Positions 56,979-64,000 of a stretch of 64,000 nucleotides of DNA are shown here, piece by piece. Under the pieces are notes generated by a model that did no database searches, was not told where the DNA came from, and worked only from the letters and a program-made list of their open reading frames with translations. A program made the translations under genes and the position numbers. Each line of letters starts with the position of its first letter. The first letter of the stretch is position 1. Source of the stretch: Microvirga lupini (GTDB taxonomy: Bacteria; Pseudomonadota; Alphaproteobacteria; Rhizobiales; Beijerinckiaceae); NCBI RefSeq assembly GCF_014191055.1, contig NZ_JACHWB010000005.1, forward strand, positions 1 to 64,000, given 5' to 3'.

Positions 56979-58121
56979 TCACGCCACCACGACGAGGTTC
57001 CGGCCGCTTTCCTTCGCGCGGTAGAGAGCTTGGTCGGCATGCCGCAGCAGATCCTCGGCTTGAGCGCGGGGTATCGTTGCGCAGCCGATGCTGACGGTCA
57101 CCTCGTCGGTTTTCCCGAGGGCTGTCCCCCCGGCATCGGCAAAGGCGTGGCGGATCTTCTCCGCCAGGATGGCAGCGTCTTGCGCCCCTATGGGGAGGAT
57201 CGCGGCGAATTCCTCTCCTCCGAACCTGCCGAAGGTCCCCTTCGGCAGGTGATCGGAGAGCGTGCGGGCGAAGACGCTGAGAATGCGGTCGCCAGCGGCA
57301 TGGCCATGACGATCATTGATGGCCTTGAAGTTGTCGAGATCGAACAGAAGGCAACTGGCTGGCTGGCCGTTCAGCCGATTGAGCAGCCTGGACGCGGCCT
57401 GAAGGAACGCCCGCCGGTTGGGAATTCCCGTCAGATCGTCGACGAGAGCTGCCTGCTTGTACTCGAGCTTCAGGCGCTCCTTAGCCATGAAGAGGAACAT
57501 GAAGGCGAGGGTCGGCCCCACCACCACGAGGAAGAGAGCCATTTCCGAGGACCAGCGTCGGGCAAAGGTATCGATCCACGGAACCGACGTAAGGGAGACG
57601 CCGAGCAGCCCACGGAAGAGGTTGAACACCGCAAGGCCGGACAGGAGGACGACCGCCACACGCTGCGAGGCAAGCGTGTGCGCCGCGTGTCGTCCCAGTT
57701 CCCAGGCAGACAAGGCTGAATACATCCCTGTCACCAGCGAGGCCAGGATGAGCCGGTACCCTTGCGAGTCGTAGATGAACGGAAAGGCACAGATCCAGAC
57801 AGCGGCCCCGATGCCTCCGTGAAGCAGAATCACACGACGTCCGTTGAAGATCCGGCAGCCGACATAAAGGGCGCCGTAGGACAGGATACCGAGTGCGTTG
57901 GCCAGCAGGAGGACCCAATAACTTGGCGGCCCCTTCCCCAGATTAGCCCAGCCGATGCCGGTCGCGATCAGCCAGAAAGCGATTCCCCAGCAAGCCAGGG
58001 CCTTCAGCTTGCGATTCAACGTCCATGAGAAGATCAGCAGCGTTCCGAGCACGGCCGACAGCAGGATGAAGGCGACGGTAAGGGTAGCGGGATCAAGAAC
58101 CATCGGAGCAGCAGCTGTCAT
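56979..58121 (-). CDS. Membrane-bound GGDEF diguanylate cyclase
   Basis: About 380 residues. Six or so membrane spans (about 5-225) precede a GGDEF domain with DDLTGIPNRRAFL, FDLDNFKAINDRHGHAAGD, and FGRFGGEEFAAILP. GGEEF is an active-site form, so it should make cyclic di-GMP. The inhibitory RxxD site nine residues upstream is absent (KGTF in its place). The start is uncertain: ATG 58121 (MTAAAPM) and ATG 58103 are both possible, and 58163 has no spacing from its ribosome binding site. It converges with the epimerase-like gene, 20 bases apart. Confidence 0.88.
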   Translation of the reverse strand: MTAAAPMVLDPATLTVAFILLSAVLGTLLIFSWTLNRKLKALACWGIAFWLIATGIGWANLGKGPPSYWVLLLANALGILSYGALYVGCRIFNGRRVILLHGGIGAAVWICAFPFIYDSQGYRLILASLVTGMYSALSAWELGRHAAHTLASQRVAVVLLSGLAVFNLFRGLLGVSLTSVPWIDTFARRWSSEMALFLVVVGPTLAFMFLFMAKERLKLEYKQAALVDDLTGIPNRRAFLQAASRLLNRLNGQPASCLLFDLDNFKAINDRHGHAAGDRILSVFARTLSDHLPKGTFGRFGGEEFAAILPIGAQDAAILAEKIRHAFADAGGTALGKTDEVTVSIGCATIPRAQAEDLLRHADQALYRAKESGRNLVVVA

Positions 58122-58306
58122 GCGGTTGGCGAGACTGCCGCAGAGATGGGTCCCGCAGGACATTCCCCTGCGGAATGCGGGGCTACGCTATCCTCTATCG
58201 TCGGGCGAATGTCCAGCGCCAAACAGTGCGACGGATGACCCGGAATCGGAACGAAGGATAGGCCGAAGCATTTTCCTCAAGCCAAGCATGATGGGGGAGC
58301 TTTGTC

Positions 58307-58858
58307 ATGGGTCGGTATCATCGTCATGGGGTGCAGAGCACGGCAGCCATTGCCGGCCATCCGCTCCATCACATGCTGATCGTCTTCCCGGTGGCCTTCC
58401 TGATCGGAGCCTTGGGAACCGACATCGTCTTCCTGGCAACTCAGACCCCCTTTTGGGCTGAAGCCTCTTATTGGCTTCTCATTGCCGGGATCGTCACCGC
58501 CCTGGTGGCCGCGATTCCCGGCATGATCGACTTCGTGACCATCGACCGGGTACGCAATCTCTGGGTCTCATGGGCTCACATGGTAGCCAACCTGATTGTT
58601 GTAGCCCTTGCCCTCGTGAATGTGGGTGTGCGTCTGGGCGATCCGGCTGCCGGGGTTCAGGGCTGGGGCATCTGGCTGTCCGGAATCCAGACGGCCCTGC
58701 TGCTGTTCAGCGGCTGGCTCGGCGGTGAACTGGCCTACCGCTATGGCATTGGGGCCATTCAGGATTACAGCCCGAAGGCCGAGCAGTTCCACGTGGAGGT
58801 CGACCGTCCTGACGTGGCAGAGCATTATGGCCGCCGGAGCGGATCGGGCGGGCTCTGA
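58307..58858 (+). CDS. DUF2231 family membrane protein
   Basis: A 183-residue protein with four membrane spans and the DUF2231 pattern AAIAGHPLHHMLIVFPVAFLIGAL, followed by MIDFVTIDR and WLGGELAYRYGIG. The His residues in HPLHHML could bind metal or haem, but the function is unknown. ATG 58307 has GGGGAG upstream. It is followed 57 bases later by the porin-like small gene. Confidence 0.88.
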   Translation: MGRYHRHGVQSTAAIAGHPLHHMLIVFPVAFLIGALGTDIVFLATQTPFWAEASYWLLIAGIVTALVAAIPGMIDFVTIDRVRNLWVSWAHMVANLIVVALALVNVGVRLGDPAAGVQGWGIWLSGIQTALLLFSGWLGGELAYRYGIGAIQDYSPKAEQFHVEVDRPDVAEHYGRRSGSGGL

Positions 58859-58915
58859 AGACATCCGCATTCCTGCCTTGCCTCCTGAAGCGGAGACGCT
58901 AAGCTCCGCTTTGCC

Positions 58916-59200
58916 ATGAAGCACCTCCTCATCGCCGTTTCCCTGATCGGCTTGGCCTTGACGGGCCAAGCGCTGGCGGGATCTCCCTGCCCGCCTGGCT
59001 TTGCCGTGCTTCAAGCCTCGGACACCTGCGTGCGGATCAGCGGCAGCGTCCGTTCCGATGCTCTCGCCGGCTCAGGGCTACTCAATGGGTCGAATTCGTC
59101 ACGCATTCAGTCGGGCGCACGCTTGCAGATCGACGTGAGGAAACAGACCGATTACGGCCCCTTGCGAGCCGTAATCGCTGTAGGAAATCTGCGCCGGTAA
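58916..59200 (+). CDS. Short exported protein resembling the N-terminus of a Rhizobiales porin
   Basis: A 94-residue protein with a signal peptide (ending GQALA). It has CPPGFAVLQASDTCVRISGSVRSDAL, then RIQSGARLQIDVRKQTDYGPLRAVIAV. This has the layout of the first strands of alphaproteobacterial porins (a TDTCLKIGG-like segment, then a LDARTQTEYGTLR-like segment). Full porins have several hundred residues, so it is either a remnant or a mini-protein with this domain only. The frame is intact and ends just before a terminator, which speaks against recent decay. Confidence 0.72.
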   Translation: MKHLLIAVSLIGLALTGQALAGSPCPPGFAVLQASDTCVRISGSVRSDALAGSGLLNGSNSSRIQSGARLQIDVRKQTDYGPLRAVIAVGNLRR

Positions 59201-59210
59201 GGCCAAGAAG

Positions 59211-59231
59211 AAGGGCGCCCGAAGGCGCCCT
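59211..59231. terminator. Shared terminator hairpin (same sequence as at 29501-29520)
   Basis: GGGCGCC with GGCGCCC around CGAA at 59213-59230. It lies between convergent genes ending at 59200 and 59244. On the minus strand it is followed by TTCTTCTT. On the plus strand the T-run is short. Confidence 0.8.
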
Positions 59232-59243
59232 TGGACCGGCCGA

Positions 59244-59567
59244 TCAGTAGTCGTAACTATCGTAGTACTCTTCGCGGTAATAGGTACGCCGGGGAGCTTC
59301 GTAAGTCCTGTAGGCAGGCCGCTCATAAGTGCGGTAGGCCGGGCGGGCCGTCGCAGCGAGCGCGCCACCAAGGATGGCCCCCGTCACACCGGCGGCAATG
59401 GCCGCGTTATTATTGTTACGCCGCTGCACGACGTAGCGCTGAGCCTTGTGGCTTTTCTGATGTCCATAGGCATGGCCCTTGCCCTTTCCGGGCCGGGCGT
59501 CGGCAACACCAGTGAACGAGGTCGCAGCCAGAAGGGCCGCGCTTATTGCAACAAGAGCTTTCCTCAT
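59244..59567 (-). CDS. Exported small protein with glycine-zipper and Tyr/Arg-rich tail
   Basis: A 107-residue protein with a signal peptide (MRKALVAISAALLAATSFTGVADA). A basic region (GKGKGHAYGHQKSHKAQRYV), a glycine-zipper helix (AAIAAGVTGAILGGALAAT) and a tail with RPAYRTYE repeats ending YYDSYDY follow. It may sit in the envelope. ATG 59567 has GGAG upstream. It is conserved in style, not in sequence, among Hyphomicrobiales. The function is unknown. Confidence 0.78.
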   Translation of the reverse strand: MRKALVAISAALLAATSFTGVADARPGKGKGHAYGHQKSHKAQRYVVQRRNNNNAAIAAGVTGAILGGALAATARPAYRTYERPAYRTYEAPRRTYYREEYYDSYDY

Positions 59568-59776
59568 CGATCTACTCCAGTACAGTTTGGTATATAAAAA
59601 ACATCTCAAAGAACGGTTCCAAAGATTATACTAAATCAGAAATACGTCGCAGTTTAATTCATCACCAACACAATGATTATCTTCTTATCAGTCACATCTG
59701 CTTCCAGATTATTCTTTGTTGCGACAATCAAACTTCTTGAGCAACACGTCGTGCGCAGAGCGACCACCCGAATAGC

Positions 59777-59806
59777 AAAAGAGGGCCGATCATCCGGCCC
59801 TCTTTG
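59777..59806 (-). terminator. Rho-independent terminator of the low-complexity protein gene
   Basis: GAGGGCCG at 59781-59788 and CGGCCCTC at 59795-59802 form an 8-base stem, extended by A-T pairs. On the minus strand a TTTTG run follows. It is 20 bases after the stop of the gene at 59826-60638. Confidence 0.85.
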
Positions 59807-59825
59807 TTACAGCTTGGCGGCCAAG

Positions 59826-60638
59826 TTACTCGCTGGTGCTGGTGTTGCTCCCGGAGGAGGAACCGCCCTGCTGCGGGCGAATGGTCTTGGAATTGCTGCC
59901 AGAACCGGACGTGTTGCCGCTCGTGTTGCTGTTCACATCCGTACGGCTGCGGGTCGAAACACTGCCGGTCGTCTCCGGAGCGCTCGAACGGGTCCGGGTG
60001 GTCGAGACATTCACGTCATTGGAGCGGCGCTGCTCCACCGACACGCCGACGCTCGGCGAGGTATCCTGCGTCCGACGGATCGTCGTGCGGCGGTTGACGG
60101 AAACGCTCGGCTCATTGATTTCCTCGTAGCGGCGCACGGTCCGACGACGGACCTCCACCGGCTCGTCGACAACCTGATAGCGACGCTTCTTCGAAACGAC
60201 TTTCTTGGTCTTCTTGGTCTTCTTAACCGCAACCTTCTTGGTGGGCTTCTTCTTGACCACCGTACGGTGCACCTCGGTGTCTGGCTCCTCGATGGCGGTC
60301 ACGGTACGGCGACGGGTGACGGAGACGCTCGGCTCCTCGACTTCGCGCACCGTGCGGGAGCGAACGGACACGCCAGACCGCTCACGGGTCTCGATGCCGA
60401 CGCCGACACGGGTGCTGCCCTCATTCCGGGTGCGGATGCTGGCCTGGCCTGACGACTCGCTGCGGGCTGCCCCGGTGGTTTCGGTACGATTGCCGACCCC
60501 GGACTGGTTGCGCAGCAGGTTGTTCGAGTCCGACGACTGCGATTGGGATGCCGTGCTGGTATTGGTCTGGGTCGACGTCTGGGCATAGGCCGCGCTACTC
60601 AACAAGAGAAGGGCGGCTCCAAGTGCTATTTTCTTCAC
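59826..60638 (-). CDS. Exported low-complexity Ser/Thr/Arg-rich protein
   Basis: A 270-residue protein starting at GTG 60638 with a signal peptide (KKIALGAALLLLSSAAYAQ). Regions in order are: a Ser/Thr/Gln/Asn-rich start; repeats with EEPSVSVTRRRTV and INEPSVSVNRRTTI; a Lys/Val block (KKKPTKKVAVKKTKKTKK, about 122-140); and a Ser/Gly/Asn-rich end. GGAG lies before the GTG. The Lys block could interact with nucleic acids or anionic polymers at the cell surface. No fold is predicted by eye. The function is unknown. Confidence 0.72.
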   Translation of the reverse strand: MKKIALGAALLLLSSAAYAQTSTQTNTSTASQSQSSDSNNLLRNQSGVGNRTETTGAARSESSGQASIRTRNEGSTRVGVGIETRERSGVSVRSRTVREVEEPSVSVTRRRTVTAIEEPDTEVHRTVVKKKPTKKVAVKKTKKTKKVVSKKRRYQVVDEPVEVRRRTVRRYEEINEPSVSVNRRTTIRRTQDTSPSVGVSVEQRRSNDVNVSTTRTRSSAPETTGSVSTRSRTDVNSNTSGNTSGSGSNSKTIRPQQGGSSSGSNTSTSE

Positions 60639-60929
60639 GGAACCATCTCCATTACTGTAAAGGTGCGGTATGAACGCAGACCTTAGGAGACTGTTCCAAC
60701 ACTCATTAAGTAAATGCACTCGCTCGTTAATGTATGACTTAAGATGAACGTTTATTCAAAATGCTACATCGGCGCATTTCAATTTATCGCAACGTCCAAT
60801 GCTGATTCTAAATCTCGCCTTCCTGTCGAGGATCAGCGAAAGCGAGGCTACATGGATCCTGGCCGATGCGAGACCGCCCTAGAGAGAAGGCATGCCCGGT
60901 GAGCACCCCCATTAACTTGGCGTTAGTCC

Positions 60930-61044
60930 GTTATGCTACTAAAGCATAACAGCCCTACATTATTACCACTCCTCTTCGGCACTGCACACACTTATATCCG
61001 CACTGCACACGCAAGAACAAAGGCCACCGGCCACAGGGGCCGGT
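60930..61044. promoter_or_regulatory. Repeats and hairpins upstream of the DUF1127 gene
   Basis: GTTATGCT at 60930-60937 and AGCATAAC at 60943-60950 form a perfect 8-base inverted repeat. GCACTGCACAC occurs twice, at 60979-60989 and 61000-61010, 21 bases apart (two helical turns). ACCGGCC at 61026-61032 with GGCCGGT at 61038-61044 forms a leader hairpin just before the ribosome binding site. These may be regulatory, but their function is not shown. Confidence 0.5.
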
Positions 61045-61063
61045 AACTGACGAGGAGCTTCCC

Positions 61064-61219
61064 ATGTTCGTGTCCTACATTCTGTCTAAAGTCCGCGCCT
61101 ATATGCGTTATCGTGAGACCGTCCGTGAGCTTTCCCTGCTCTCGGACCGCGAGCTCGACGATCTCGGCATCTCCCGCTTCCAGATCGAGAGCATCGCTCG
61201 CGAGCACGCTGTCGCGTAA
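61064..61219 (+). CDS. DUF1127 domain small protein
   Basis: A 51-residue protein, MFVSYILSKVRAYMRYRETV, then RELSLLSDRELDDLGISRFQ and IESIAREHAVA. The LSDRELDDLGISR motif is diagnostic of DUF1127 (YjiS-like). Such proteins are involved in phosphate and carbon metabolism or RNA turnover in some alphaproteobacteria. GAGGAG lies 6 bases before ATG 61064, and a good terminator follows at 61249. It is a single-gene unit. Confidence 0.92.
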   Translation: MFVSYILSKVRAYMRYRETVRELSLLSDRELDDLGISRFQIESIAREHAVA

Positions 61220-61248
61220 ATTTCTGCTGCATCGCAGCATAAGGCCCT

Positions 61249-61279
61249 CGCCCGCCCCTCTGGCGGGCGTTTGCTTGTC
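61249..61279. terminator. Rho-independent terminator after the DUF1127 gene
   Basis: CGCCCGCC at 61249-61256 and GGCGGGCG at 61262-61269 form an 8-base stem with a 5-base loop, followed by TTTGCTTGTCT. It lies 10 bases before the end of the convergent SDR gene and could serve both. Confidence 0.85.
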
Positions 61280-61288
61280 TGGAGGTCC

Positions 61289-62041
61289 TCAGCGCCCGCC
61301 GGAAACGGGGATGTTGGCACCCGTGATATAGGCCGCAGCGTCGGACATCAGGAACAGCACCGCTTCGGCAATCTCCTCCGGCTCGCCAATCCGACCGAGT
61401 GGAATATTCGGCCTCAGCCGCTCCAAACGGCCGGCATCCTGGGTGCTGCGCTCATGGATCTCGGTCTTCGTCATACCGGGCGAAACCGCATTGACCCGGA
61501 TGCCTTCGGGCGCCAGCTCCTTGGCCATCCCGAGCGTCAGGGAGTCGATGGCGCCCTTCGAGGCCGCATACCAGACATACTCGTTGGGGCTGCCGAGGGT
61601 GGCTGCAACAGACGAGATGTTGACGATGGTCCTGGCACCGGGGCTCTTCGGCAGCCGGCGCGCAGCCTCGCGTGCCACCCACAGGGCGCCCAGGACATTG
61701 ATGTCCATGCAGGCCTGGATCGTCTCGGCGGAGGTCTGCGCCAGCTTGCCGGATTTGCCGGTAATGCCTGCATTGTTGACCACATGCGAGATCGGTCCCA
61801 GATCCTCCTCAGCCTCATCGAACAAGCGGATGACGTCGGCTTCGACAGCCACGTCGCCACGGCAGGCCACCGCTTTTGCCCCAGCCCTGCGGCATGCGGC
61901 AAGGACCTGCTCGGCGGCCCCATGCTCCGCGCGATAAGTGATGGCGACATCATAGCCGCGCTCGGCCGCGAGCTGCGCCACCGCAGCCCCTATGCCGCGG
62001 CTTCCGCCTGTTATGAGAACCACGGGACGGTGAGAAGTCAT
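61289..62041 (-). CDS. SDR family oxidoreductase
   Basis: A 250-residue classical short-chain dehydrogenase: TGGSRGIGAAVAQLAAERG at the start, NNAGIT, NISSVAATLGS, YAASKGA with the catalytic Tyr and Lys, and PEEIAEAVLFLMSD. It resembles 3-oxoacyl-ACP reductase/glucose dehydrogenase-like SDRs. The frame extends far upstream, but ATG 62041 (MTSHRPVVLITGG) begins the conserved part. It is a single gene, convergent with the DUF1127 gene. The substrate is unknown. Confidence 0.92.
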   Translation of the reverse strand: MTSHRPVVLITGGSRGIGAAVAQLAAERGYDVAITYRAEHGAAEQVLAACRRAGAKAVACRGDVAVEADVIRLFDEAEEDLGPISHVVNNAGITGKSGKLAQTSAETIQACMDINVLGALWVAREAARRLPKSPGARTIVNISSVAATLGSPNEYVWYAASKGAIDSLTLGMAKELAPEGIRVNAVSPGMTKTEIHERSTQDAGRLERLRPNIPLGRIGEPEEIAEAVLFLMSDAAAYITGANIPVSGGR

Positions 62042-62266
62042 ATCCAAGTTTCCTAGACTGAGGCCGGCATTGCAGGGACAGCCTACGCAGGGTCGGCAGT
62101 CTGCCCTGGTGACATTTCGCACAGACAGAACAGCTTGACCATGCGTGCCCCATCTTTGCGGGATTGGCCCCCTTGATTGAACATTTTGCAACTTTATTTC
62201 GCCACTGCTTTCGCAGCCGATACTCTGTTGCAGAAAGTAAGAACCTACATCTTCAAGGAGAGGACC

Positions 62267-62842
62267 ATGTCCTACAAGAAGTTCAGCACCAAAGGTTACG
62301 AGCCGTTCGACATCAAGTTCGATGGCGAAGGCTTTTACTTCAAGGCCAACGCTGCCGACGACAGGATCACCGGCACCAAAGACGACGACCACCTGTCCGG
62401 AGGTGGCGGACGCGACGTCCTGAACGGAGGCGCCGGCAAGGACCTTCTGAGCGGCGGAGCAGGCGCTGACCTTCTCAGGGGCGGTGCCGGCGTCGACACC
62501 TTTGTCTTCAGCAGCGACCTCGATGTTGCCGGCGTTGATCGCATCACCGACTTCAACAGCAGGATCGGCGAGAAGATCATGCTCAATGCGTATGTCTTCG
62601 AAGCTCTCGAGGTCGGGTCGAAGCTCCCTGTGGATCCAGGCGCCAAGGATCGCGGCACCCTTGCGTCGTCCAACTTCTGCATCGGCAAGAGCGCCAAGGA
62701 CGCTGATGATCATCTCGTCTACGACAAGGCGACGGGTGCCCTGTCTTACGATGCCGATGGCAACGGCGCCGGTGCCGCGATCCAGTTCGCGCAGCTGAAG
62801 GCTGGTACCGCTCTGTCGGCGGATTGCTTCATCATCTTCTAA
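62267..62842 (+). CDS. Small RTX-type exoprotein
   Basis: A 191-residue protein without signal peptide. The N-terminal 40 residues ([31 protein letters not shown]) precede RTX nonapeptides ([32 protein letters not shown]). It ends with a block like that of the larger RTX proteins ([19 protein letters not shown], ending FIIF). It is probably exported by type I secretion. ATG 62267 has AAGGAGAGG upstream. It may be a calcium-dependent structural or accessory protein. Confidence 0.88.
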   Translation: MSYKKFSTKGYEPFDIKFDGEGFYFKANAADDRITGTKDDDHLSGGGGRDVLNGGAGKDLLSGGAGADLLRGGAGVDTFVFSSDLDVAGVDRITDFNSRIGEKIMLNAYVFEALEVGSKLPVDPGAKDRGTLASSNFCIGKSAKDADDHLVYDKATGALSYDADGNGAGAAIQFAQLKAGTALSADCFIIF

Positions 62843-62881
62843 GAAGAACTCCCACTCCTCGCGTGAGAGGAATGCCGGGCA

Positions 62882-62913
62882 GGCGTGGCCGTTCTGCGGC
62901 CGCGCCCTTTTTT
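62882..62913 (+). terminator. Rho-independent terminator of the small RTX gene
   Basis: GGCGTGGCCG at 62882-62891 pairs with CGGCCGCGCC at 62897-62906 (one G-T pair), followed by CTTTTTTG. A clear intrinsic terminator, 40 bases after the stop. Confidence 0.9.
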
Positions 62914-62994
62914 GTCATAACTTGGCTTATGCGCTTGGTTTTCCCTTGTGAGATAATGGTTGATTGCCCAACCGGCGCTCGCTACTTCAAGCCC

Positions 62995-64000
62995 ATGAGC
63001 AAACTCGATCCCATCCACGTCATCGGCGGCGGCCTCGCCGGTTCCGAAGCAGCCTGGCAGATCGCCCAAGCCGGTGTGCCTGTCGTGCTTCACGAGATGC
63101 GCCCCGTCCGCGGCACCGACGCGCACAAGACGGAGGGCCTTGCCGAGCTCGTCTGCTCCAACTCCTTCCGCTCGGATGACGCCGAGACCAACGCGGTGGG
63201 CCTGCTGCATCAGGAGATGCGCAGCCTCGGCTCCCTTATCATGGCCAAGGGAGATGCCAATCAGGTGCCTGCCGGCGGCGCCTTGGCGGTTGATCGCGAC
63301 GGGTTTTCCCATGCCGTGACGGCGGCACTCGAGTCCCATCCCCTCATCACCATCGAGCGGGGCGAGATTGCAGGCTTGCCGCCGGAGGAATGGTCCTCGG
63401 TGATCATCGCCACCGGCCCCCTCACCTCGCCGCCCCTGGCGGAGGCCATTCTTGAGCTTACGGGCGAGACGTCGCTGGCCTTCTTCGACGCCATCGCGCC
63501 CATCGTGTACCGCGAGTCCATCAACATGGACGTCGCCTGGTTCCAGTCGCGCTATGACAAGGTCGGACCCGGGGGCACCGGCAAGGACTACATCAACTGC
63601 CCCATGACCCGGGAGCAGTACGATGCTTTCATCGATGCGCTGATCGCCGGCGACAAGACCGAGTTCAAGGAGTGGGAGGCCAACACCCCCTATTTCGACG
63701 GCTGCCTGCCTATCGAGGTCATGGCCGAGCGCGGCCGCGAGACCCTGCGCCATGGCCCGATGAAGCCGGTGGGCCTCACCGATCCGCGCAACCCCGACAA
63801 GAAGCCCTATGCCATCGTGCAGCTGCGCCAGGACAATGCGCTCGGCACCCTGTTCAACATGGTGGGCTTCCAGACCAAGCTGAAATACGGCGCCCAGACA
63901 GCGATCCTGCGCATGATCCCGGGCCTTGAGAACGCGGAGTTCGCCCGCCTCGGCGGCATTCACCGCAACACCTATCTCAACTCGCCGAAGCTCCTGGACC
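62995..64000 (+). CDS. trmFO: FADH2-dependent tRNA (uracil-54-C5) methyltransferase TrmFO (partial, 3' end outside)
   Basis: The first 335 residues are present. The FAD motif [19 protein letters not shown] is near the start. [28 protein letters not shown] and [13 protein letters not shown] follow, and [18 protein letters not shown] carries a catalytic Cys. Later [24 protein letters not shown] is a TrmFO signature. It makes ribothymidine-54 in tRNA with methylenetetrahydrofolate. ATG 62995 begins the family-like sequence. An in-frame ATG at 62956 would add 13 residues. Confidence 0.97.
   Translation, partial: MSKLDPIHVIGGGLAGSEAAWQIAQAGVPVVLHEMRPVRGTDAHKTEGLAELVCSNSFRSDDAETNAVGLLHQEMRSLGSLIMAKGDANQVPAGGALAVDRDGFSHAVTAALESHPLITIERGEIAGLPPEEWSSVIIATGPLTSPPLAEAILELTGETSLAFFDAIAPIVYRESINMDVAWFQSRYDKVGPGGTGKDYINCPMTREQYDAFIDALIAGDKTEFKEWEANTPYFDGCLPIEVMAERGRETLRHGPMKPVGLTDPRNPDKKPYAIVQLRQDNALGTLFNMVGFQTKLKYGAQTAILRMIPGLENAEFARLGGIHRNTYLNSPKLLD

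Overview
The window reads as chromosomal DNA of a high-GC alphaproteobacterium of the order Hyphomicrobiales, most likely Microvirga or a close Methylobacteriaceae relative. This is an inference from three things: the run coaD / cyclophilins / queA / tgt beside gyrA, several RTX exoproteins that share one C-terminal block, and small families such as DUF6894 and DUF1127. No insertion sequence, prophage, CRISPR array or rRNA was seen. The only tRNA recognised is tRNA-Lys(TTT) at 23174-23249.

Region 1 (1-22838) is metabolic and accessory. A minus-strand operon (6728 down to 1) encodes a TetR regulator, a complete TRAP transporter, a cyclase-family hydrolase, a BKACE enzyme, an SMP-30 lactonase-like protein and the start of a 3-oxoacid CoA-transferase. 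It looks like a route that imports an acid, opens it to a beta-keto acid, cleaves that with acetyl-CoA and recovers the acetoacetate. A lone family-5 ABC solute-binding protein follows. A second catabolic locus (9416-17247) has a YihV-like PfkB kinase, a tripartite tricarboxylate (Tct) transporter, a LacD/YihT-type aldolase and an SDR on the minus strand. An IclR regulator and a DapA-type lyase/aldolase diverge from it, and TTCCG-N5-CGGAA sites lie in the shared promoter region. Next is a compact plus-strand cluster (17951-22838): membrane-anchored parvulin, HupE/UreJ-like protein, DUF3604 metallohydrolase-like protein and an outer-membrane protein. This cluster is the best candidate here for an undescribed system.

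Region 2 (23174-37895) is mostly housekeeping: tRNA-Lys, tgt, queA, two cyclophilins around a TonB/TolA-like protein, coaD, three small secreted or hypothetical ORFs, gyrA, rnk, a PP2C-like phosphatase, marC, rppH, an acetyltransferase and an M20 peptidase. The 1.47 kb between gyrA and rnk has REP-like palindromes and a near-consensus minus-strand sigma70 promoter that faces a structured, ORF-poor stretch.

Region 3 (38091-64000) mixes core genes (ssb, uvrA, trmFO) with surface and secreted proteins. There are four RTX proteins: one with 13 exact-length 27-residue repeats, one TolB-like propeller placed between ssb and uvrA, one AlgE-type epimerase homologue with altered active-site residues, and one small protein. 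Also present are a 14-residue-repeat secreted protein, low-complexity secreted proteins, a 94-residue porin-like fragment, a hybrid histidine kinase and a GGDEF protein. No type I secretion genes are in the window, so the RTX proteins must use an exporter encoded elsewhere.
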